From Taeniopygia guttata (lineage: Eukaryota > Chordata > Aves > Passeriformes > Estrildidae), in contig NC_133044.1 of the NCBI RefSeq assembly GCF_048771995.1, positions 702,001 to 766,000 on the forward strand: 64,000 nt of DNA, read 5' to 3'. Each line of letters opens with the position of its first letter. Positions within the stretch are counted from its first letter, which is position 1. A program made the position numbers and the translations under genes. Under the pieces are notes generated by a model, which worked only from the letters and a program-made list of their open reading frames with translations, searched no databases and had not been told where the DNA came from. Below, one piece after another: positions 60,101-64,000 of this stretch.

Positions 60101-63100
60101 AATATCAGTCTAGGATACCATTAGCACGAGGAAATTGAGAGCAGCAGTGGAAAAAGTACTGTGTGAATGTCCAAGAGCTTTTTACCTTCCTCAGATCTAT
60201 GCCTTTAACGCTTTTAAAGTATCAGTTGCTATATTCTTTTCCTCCCCTCTGTAGCAATCAGATAGGAGTTCCTGCCACTTCCTTTTCCTTTATGATGTCT
60301 CTGGAAGTGGAACTAGTCAAATTTCTCTTGACCATGAGGATATGATGCGATGTGCACCAGGGGCTACCCTGAGGAAAGCGAAAGGGAATTCTTCCATAGT
60401 AAGTAATACATGTTGATAGTTAATTTTAACACTTGATAAAAACCCTGTGGGCAAGTAGAAATTAAATTACTTTTAGAGTAATTTTTGAAAACAAAATAAA
60501 TTCTTTCTGAGGAGGAAAAGACATATGTATTCTAAATAATGTATGTATCTAATGTGCTGGTTAACAATGATGCTTCAGACTTTACAAAGTTAAATTTTTT
60601 CAGTTAAAATGTTGGCGATTTTTTGATTAGGATTGCAAACAGCATCATGACAGCATATATGAGCTCTGATCCTTTTTAGGATGGCTTATTCCTACTAGAA
60701 CAAACGAAGTTTCAAGCACAGTTTGGCCAGGGCTGAATTTTCACAGCAATGTTGCCCAACTGGGAATTGTATGTTTCCCAGGAAAGCACTGCAGGGTGCA
60801 GTGGGACCCCGATCTGCCGCCAAGCCCAGACCAAGCTGGAAGTGGCCTTATATATGTTCCTGTGGAGCCCAGATATCGAGGCAGTCCTGGTGGCCATGTC
60901 CTGCTTCCGTCACCTCTGTGAGGAGGCCGAAATCAGATGTGGAGTAGATGAGGTCTCTGTGCATAATTTTTTACCAAACTACAACACTTTCATGGAGTTT
61001 GCATCTGTGAGCAACATGATGTCAACAGGTAAGAGTCAGGAGTCAAAGTAACTTTGTACCTGGACAAAAGACTGTTACTTCTGTTTGAGTTCTTTAAATG
61101 GGCTGAGGTTCTTGATTTCATGCTGCTCTGGCTTTGTTTGGAATGTCTTAGTTATTAGAATTGCTAGAAATTGTAAGGAATTTGGGTGACTGAGCTCAAG
61201 AGGATTTTACAATTGTGTAACAAGAAGCTACCTTTCTAAAGACTTGTTCTGTTAATTCAATAATTACTTTCAAAGAACAAAAGTTTTATGTAGGTGGATT
61301 TTCAAAACCTTGGCTAAATGTTCTGTGCCCTTTGCAGGGAGAGCAGCTCTTCAGAAGAGAGTGATGGCGTTATTGAGGCGCATTGAGCACCCCACTGCAG
61401 GCAACACAGAGGTGAGCTGACTTCTCACTTAATATGCTCTGTCTGCATATTAAAAAAAAAAAAAAATTGTTGCTACACATAGTTTTGAAGCTAAATCTTG
61501 ATATATTTTATCTTCTTTCAGGCCTGGGAGGATACACATGCAAAATGGGAACAAGCTACAAAACTAATCCTTAACTATCCAAAGACCAAAATGGAAGATG
61601 GGCAGGTGACTATGAATTTTTCCATTGGTTCAACATTTAGAAATTCTAAACAAGCCTTTAAGCTTATTTATTTTAAGGTGTTTGAGTTTTCACATAGCAA
61701 AAGACCAGGTGTTGTCTCCCAGGTGACCGAGAGCCTGCACAAGACGATCGTGAAGCGGCGGATGTCGCACGTCAGCGGCGGCGGCTCCATCGACCTGTCG
61801 GACACGGAGTCGCTGCAGGAGTGGATCAACATGACGGGATTCCTGTGTGCCCTGGGCGGGGTGTGCCTGCAGCACCGCAGCAGCGCGGGGCTGGCCACCT
61901 ACAGCCCGCCCATGGGCCCCCTCAACGAGCGCAAGGGCTCCATGATCTCCATGGTCTCCACTGAGGGCGGCGTGGAGACCCCGGTCAGCAAATTCATCGA
62001 CCGCCTGCTCACCCTGATGGTCTGCAACCACGAGAAGGTGGGGCTGCAGATACGCACCAACATCAAAGACCTGGTGGGGCTGGAGCTCAGTCCAGCGCTT
62101 TATCCCATGCTCTTCAACAAACTGAAGAATACCATCAGCAAGTTCTTTGATTCTCAAGGACAGGTGAGTTACAGTTGTGTGATACTATTCACGTTTGTGT
62201 CAGTCCTGCTTTTCCCCTGGGTGGCTGAAATGGATCCCTGTTTGTGTTCTGTGCACACCCCCTGTGAGCAGAGTGATTGTCACAGCACATGTTAATGATT
62301 ATTGTGGTTGTGATTCTGGGCTGTTATTTAACATTCTTGAGTAGTGAACTCTTGAGTGCAGAGTCTGAGATTGTTTGTGGAATCTTTAAGGCTGGCAGTG
62401 TTCACGTATCGTGACATGTATTGGAATTCTTGGTGGTATTGACTTGGTGGTAACTAGAACAATGCTTGTCCGTGAGATTTTTGAAATGTTGCCGTGTATT
62501 TGGCAAATACCCTTCTCTGGTTTTACATGTAAAAAATTAACCAGAAATTTTCATCCTGTAGGTCTTGTTAACTGACACCAACACACAATTTGTAGAGCAA
62601 ACCATTGCTATAATGAAGAATTTGCTTGACAATCACACAGAAGGGAGCTCAGAACACCTCGGACAAGCGAGCATTGAGACAATGATGCTGAATCTGGTTA
62701 GGTAAGGAGCATTCTTGACCTTCCTATACACAGGCATTATGTTTAAGAAGTGACTTGGAGTCTTCTAGTTTATATCTTCTCTGCTTGTGTCCGTGGAGAA
62801 GCAGCAGCTGATTTTCTGATCCTCCTTATGGTTCTGACAACTTCAGTAATTGTGGAAGTTGTGTAGCATAAAGTGCATTGCTGAATAGTGACTATTGTTT
62901 TTTAAAGAGCTGACCATTCCATAGCTTTGCCCTGTTCCCATAGGTGATCCTGGTTATTTTTCTGTACATTGATGTTAGTGGTTAAAAACCAGCTGAAGGG
63001 GAGATTTCTGTTCACTATTACACTGATAGAAAATTTTGGCCAGAAGAAATTTGCTTCTGATGCAGGGGCTTTCTTGGGGCAGAGGAAGTGAAGTAGCATG

Positions 63101-64000
63101 AAGTATTTAATTAATCTTTTTGCTTTTTATTTCAGGTATGTGCGTGTGCTCGGAAATCTGGTACATGCCATTCAAATAAAAACAAAGCTCTGTCAGTTAG
63201 TAGAAGTAATGATGGAAAGGAGAGATGACCTTTCATTTTGTCAAGAAATGAAATTTAGGTAAGAATGGCATTACCTAACTTACAGGGTAGAGTACTGTGG
63301 GCATGTGTGGTTTTCTTTGGTAAGGTGGTTAAAAAAGAAACCAAAGCCCAGTCACACCAATATTCCTGGTACAGGGAGAGTTCCTTTGTCTTTCTTTTCA
63401 GAATAATTATGAGCCTGGTGCTTCATTTAAGTATTATTTAGTTTGTGGTGATACTGGACACTTGTAACAATTTAATGTGTGATACACACCGGTGGAAAAA
63501 AACCAACAAAGCTAAAACAATCTATTTATGTGTAACAGGAACAAAATGGTGGAATATTTGACAGACTGGGTAATGGGAACTTCTAATCAAGCAACAGATG
63601 AGGATGTGAAATGCTTGACAAGGTAAGAGGCACTCTTCACCTGTAACAGCATTCCCGGTGGCATTTGATACCCATGGATGAACTGGCATGTTGGGCTTGC
63701 TATAACAATAATAATGTTAAGGAAAAGAGAAAAATTGAAATAGAAGCTTTGGTGAGCAACAGGAGAATTATATTTAATGTTTAGTCTTAAATTACTTGGC
63801 TCCTTTTAATACTTTATCTAATTTAGAACCTGTAACACAAAATATAAGAGCTGTTTTCATGATGGACAGAACCTTAGTAGAATACTTTTTGTTATTAAAA
63901 GTGTTATTTTTCATCTGCAGGTAGAACTATAAGCAAAAGTGACTTATACTTGTTAAACTTTATTTTTCAGAGATTTGGACCAGGCAAGTATGGAAGCAGT
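39049..64000 (+). CDS. NF1: Neurofibromin, N-terminal part (gene continues past window)
   Basis: Twenty-four complete coding exons plus 30 bases of exon 25 join in one frame of 3,212 bases (about 1,071 codons), nearly identical to human neurofibromin. Exons start and end at 39049-39108, 46478-46621, 48112-48195, 49801-49991, 52441-52547, 52807-52874, 53113-53188, 53707-53864, 54358-54531, 54701-54823, 55119-55193, 55577-55708, 57798-57932, 58470-58583, 58900-58979, 59542-59665, 60255-60398, 60782-61028, 61338-61411, 61522-61605, 61723-62163, 62562-62701, 63136-63258, 63539-63622, 63971 onward. All introns are GT-AG. Lengths equal the human exons except exon 17 (144 against 156) and exon 18 (247 against 250). 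Neurofibromin is a cytoplasmic and membrane-associated Ras GTPase-activating protein that dampens MAPK signalling. This window encodes the N-terminal helical-repeat region and the cysteine/serine-rich domain. The GAP-related domain starts beyond the edge. Confidence 0.98.
39109..46477 (+). other. NF1: NF1 intron 1
   Basis: A 7,369-base intron, far shorter than the roughly 60-kb human intron 1. Apart from a CR1 3' fragment at 41,590-41,763 and the tail of the CpG island to about 39,600, I see only unique AT-rich or mixed sequence. Open frames are short and unrelated to known proteins. Confidence 0.9.
41590..41763 (+). mobile_element. CR1 LINE 3' fragment in NF1 intron 1
   Basis: Typical CR1 3' end: CCATCCCTGGAAGTGTTCAA block, a TGGATGTGGCACTCAG segment, GATCTCAGAGGTCTCTTCCAA, and a tail with a degenerate GGTTCTGTGATTGAT repeat. 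About 170 bases, no coding part, 5'-truncated, inserted in the sense orientation of NF1. Confidence 0.85.
46478..46621 (+). CDS. NF1: NF1 exon 2
   Basis: Residues 21-68 (LPIKACQQNTHTKVSTEH, ISKYKFSLVISGLTNI). 144 bases as in human. Both ends on codon boundaries, donor ATG|GTAAGT. Confidence 0.97.
48112..48195 (+). CDS. NF1: NF1 exon 3
   Basis: Residues 69-96 (RIFGETAEKNLYLSQL, LDTLEKCLAG). 84 bases as in human; acceptor TTCTAG, donor GGG|GTGAGT. Confidence 0.97.
49801..49991 (+). CDS. NF1: NF1 exon 4
   Basis: Residues 97-160 (QPKDTMRLDETMLVKQLLP, SCNNFNAVFSRIST). 191 bases as in human. 60 of 63 complete codons end in G or C. The GC-rich patch extends about 260 bases into intron 3, leaving an upstream frame open from an ATG at 49,549 in phase with this exon. 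Human CREGNQH is YREGNQH here. Confidence 0.97.
50008..50320. repeat. 33/37-bp minisatellite in NF1 intron 4
   Basis: Nine units beginning CAGGCCTGGGGAGGGGCAG, five of 33 bases and four of 37 (extra CCTG), in the order 33, 37, 33, 33, 33, 37, 33, 37, 37. The array begins only 16 bases after the exon 4 donor. G-rich on the coding strand. Open frames over it on both strands are repeat artefacts. Confidence 0.96.
50321..52440 (+). other. NF1: NF1 intron 4, remainder
   Basis: About 2.1 kb of unique sequence between the minisatellite and exon 5. No repeat family or embedded gene recognised. Confidence 0.7.
52441..52547 (+). CDS. NF1: NF1 exon 5
   Basis: Residues 160-196 (LQELTVCSEDNADVHDIEL, YISVDCSKLKRLLQ). 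107 bases as in human; donor CAAG|GTATGA. Confidence 0.97.
52807..52874 (+). CDS. NF1: NF1 exon 6
   Basis: Residues 196-218 (ETVFKFKALKKVAQLAVI, NSLEK). 68 bases as in human; acceptor TTACAG, donor AAG|GTAAGT. Confidence 0.97.
53113..53188 (+). CDS. NF1: NF1 exon 7
   Basis: Residues 219-244 (AFWNWVENYPDEFTKLYQ, PQTDMA). 76 bases as in human; acceptor CTGCAG, donor G|GTAAGG. Confidence 0.97.
53707..53864 (+). CDS. NF1: NF1 exon 8
   Basis: Residues 244-296 (CAEKLFDLVDGFAESTKRK, WPLQIILLVLCPEIIQDI). 158 bases as in human; human DENNMNK is EETKMNK here. Donor AAG|GTAAGA. Confidence 0.97.
54358..54531 (+). CDS. NF1: NF1 exon 9
   Basis: Residues 297-354 (KLFLDNLRKALAGHSGSRQ, ESAAIACVKLCKASTYINW). 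174 bases as in human; acceptor CTGCAG, donor AAG|GTAAGA. Confidence 0.97.
54701..54823 (+). CDS. NF1: NF1 exon 10
   Basis: Residues 355-395 (NLLFNPSKPFSRGNQNADV, DCLVSCFRINPHNNQHFK). 123 bases as in human; donor AAG|GTAAGA. Confidence 0.97.
55119..55193 (+). CDS. NF1: NF1 exon 11
   Basis: Residues 396-420 (ICLAQNSPSTFHYVLVNSL, HRIITN). 75 bases as in human; 12 of 25 codons end in G or C. The mammalian neuronal exon 9a would follow in the next intron, which is only 383 bases here. Confidence 0.97.
55577..55708 (+). CDS. NF1: NF1 exon 12
   Basis: Residues 421-464 (SALDWWPRIDAVYCHAVEL, MFSDTLHRAMQGCGAHAAI). 132 bases as in human. All 44 codons end in G or C, in contrast to exons 11 and 13. 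Donor CCG|GTAAGC. Confidence 0.97.
55709..57797 (+). other. NF1: NF1 intron 12
   Basis: A 2,089-base intron. GC-rich for about the first 90 bases, then AT-rich, with a GC-richer stretch near 56,500-56,800. A 198-codon open frame at 56,499-57,095 matches nothing I know and has no splice context. Confidence 0.8.
57798..57932 (+). CDS. NF1: NF1 exon 13
   Basis: Residues 465-509 (SLTFKEKMTSLKFKEKPTD, LVKLIHADPKLLLC). 135 bases as in human; 22 of 45 codons end in G or C. Donor TGT|GTAAGT. Confidence 0.97.
58470..58583 (+). CDS. NF1: NF1 exon 14
   Basis: Residues 510-547 (NPRKQGPDSQGSTAELITG, QSSMPDIAQEAME). 114 bases as in human. All 38 codons end in G or C. The cysteine/serine-rich domain begins about here. 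Donor GAG|GTGAGG. Confidence 0.97.
58628..58651. repeat. (TG)12 microsatellite in NF1 intron 14
   Basis: Twelve perfect TG dinucleotides starting 45 bases after the exon 14 donor. Likely length-polymorphic. Confidence 0.97.
58900..58979 (+). CDS. NF1: NF1 exon 15
   Basis: Residues 548-574 (ALLVLHQLDSIDLWNPDAP, ETFWEI). 80 bases as in human; donor CAG|GTATGT splits a codon after two bases. Confidence 0.97.
59542..59665 (+). CDS. NF1: NF1 exon 16
   Basis: Residues 574-615 (SQMLFYICKKLTSHQMLSS, LREILICRNKFLLKNK). 124 bases, identical protein to human in this stretch; donor AAA|GTAAGT. Confidence 0.97.
60255..60398 (+). CDS. NF1: NF1 exon 17 (shorter than human)
   Basis: Residues 616-663. Starts QSDRSSCHFLFLYDV and ends RKAKGNSSI. 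144 bases against 156 in human, four codons fewer, and the most diverged exon in the window, in the cysteine/serine-rich domain. The frame is intact and splice sites are strong (GTAG acceptor, ATA|GTAAGT donor). Confidence 0.95.
60782..61028 (+). CDS. NF1: NF1 exon 18
   Basis: Residues 664-746 (ESTAGCSGTPICRQAQTKL, MSCFRHLCEEAEIRCGVDE, SVSNMMSTG). 247 bases against 250 in human, one proline codon fewer (GTP-ICR for GTPPICR). Donor ACAG|GTAAGA. Confidence 0.96.
61338..61411 (+). CDS. NF1: NF1 exon 19
   Basis: Residues 746-770 (RAALQKRVMALLRRIEHPT, AGNTE), identical to human. 74 bases; donor GAG|GTGAGC. A 14-base A run lies in the upstream part of the next intron. Confidence 0.97.
61522..61605 (+). 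CDS. NF1: NF1 exon 20
   Basis: Residues 771-798 (AWEDTHAKWEQATKLILNY, PKTKMEDGQ). 84 bases as in human; donor CAG|GTGACT, a codon boundary. The following 117-base intron has no in-frame stop. Confidence 0.97.
61723..62163 (+). CDS. NF1: NF1 exon 21
   Basis: Residues 799-945 (VTESLHKTIVKRRMSHVSG, NMTGFLCALGGVCLQHRSS, PALYPMLFNKLKNTISKF). 441 bases as in human. The RRMS sequence is a good protein kinase A-type site. Third positions are about 95 percent G/C in the first 122 codons, then 14 of 25 in the last 25. Human begins AAESLH where this reads VTESLH. Donor CAG|GTGAGT. Confidence 0.97.
62562..62701 (+). CDS. NF1: NF1 exon 22
   Basis: Residues 946-992 (VLLTDTNTQFVEQTIAIMK, DNHTEGSSEHLGQASIETM), identical to human. 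140 bases; donor AG|GTAAGG. Confidence 0.97.
63136..63258 (+). CDS. NF1: NF1 exon 23
   Basis: Residues 992-1033 (YVRVLGNLVHAIQIKTKLC, QLVEVMMERRDDLSFCQEM). 123 bases as in human; donor AG|GTAAGA. Confidence 0.97.
63539..63622 (+). CDS. NF1: NF1 exon 24
   Basis: Residues 1033-1061 (NKMVEYLTDWVMGTSNQAT, DEDVKCLT). 84 bases; donor AG|GTAAGA. Confidence 0.97.
63971..64000 (+). CDS. NF1: NF1 exon 25, first 30 bases
   Basis: Encodes RDLDQASMEA and part of the next codon, matching the human start of this exon. Acceptor TTTCAG. The exon runs off the window. Confidence 0.95.

Noticed and set aside
1-64000. tRNA, rRNA or complete retroviral or DNA-transposon elements
   Set aside because: None recognised by eye. 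Only short LTR and CR1 fragments were seen; very diverged copies could escape without a library search.

Overview
The window is vertebrate nuclear DNA, almost certainly from a bird and possibly a passerine. The evidence is two orthologous multi-exon genes with compact introns, sharply GC-rich patches of the kind seen on avian microchromosomes, two 3' fragments of CR1 LINEs, and a short fragment resembling a passerine ERVL-type LTR. The species is inferred, not proven.

Two protein-coding genes can be rebuilt with confidence. On the minus strand at about 21.1-28.8 kb lies WSB1, with nine coding exons, an uninterrupted 421-residue reading frame and the same length as human WSB1. It encodes the WD40/SOCS-box substrate receptor of a Cullin-5 ubiquitin ligase. 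On the plus strand from 39,049 to the window end lies the 5' part of NF1 (neurofibromin): 24 complete coding exons and the first 30 bases of exon 25, about 1,071 codons. Exon lengths match the human gene except exons 17 and 18. The Ras-GAP domain, the Sec14-PH module and the rest of NF1 lie beyond the right edge.

Layout: 1-21 kb is non-coding as far as I can see. It holds a CpG-rich island near 10.6-11.1 kb, a 24-bp minisatellite at 15.7-16.1 kb and a 33/21-bp minisatellite at 17.6-17.9 kb. WSB1 follows, with its CpG-island promoter at 28.8-29.2 kb. A 10-kb spacer separates WSB1 from NF1, which are transcribed divergently. It carries a CR1 fragment, a small CpG island at 37.4 kb and a 32/25-bp minisatellite that runs up to the NF1 core promoter. 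NF1 intron 1 is 7.4 kb and carries a second CR1 fragment. Intron 4 starts with a 33/37-bp minisatellite only 16 bases after the donor site.

The genes are not known to act in one pathway: WSB1 directs ubiquitination of selected proteins and neurofibromin switches off Ras. I found no undescribed system. The most notable observations are the exon-sized GC patches (some NF1 and WSB1 exons have every third codon position G or C while neighbouring exons are near 50 percent), a GC-AG intron in WSB1, a stop-free in-frame 117-base intron in NF1, a strong-context upstream ORF in the presumed NF1 leader, four GC boxes at an exact 15-base period in the NF1 promoter, and four GC-rich minisatellites, three with two unit-length classes. 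Many long open frames in the window are by-products of the minisatellites and CpG islands and are not reported as genes.
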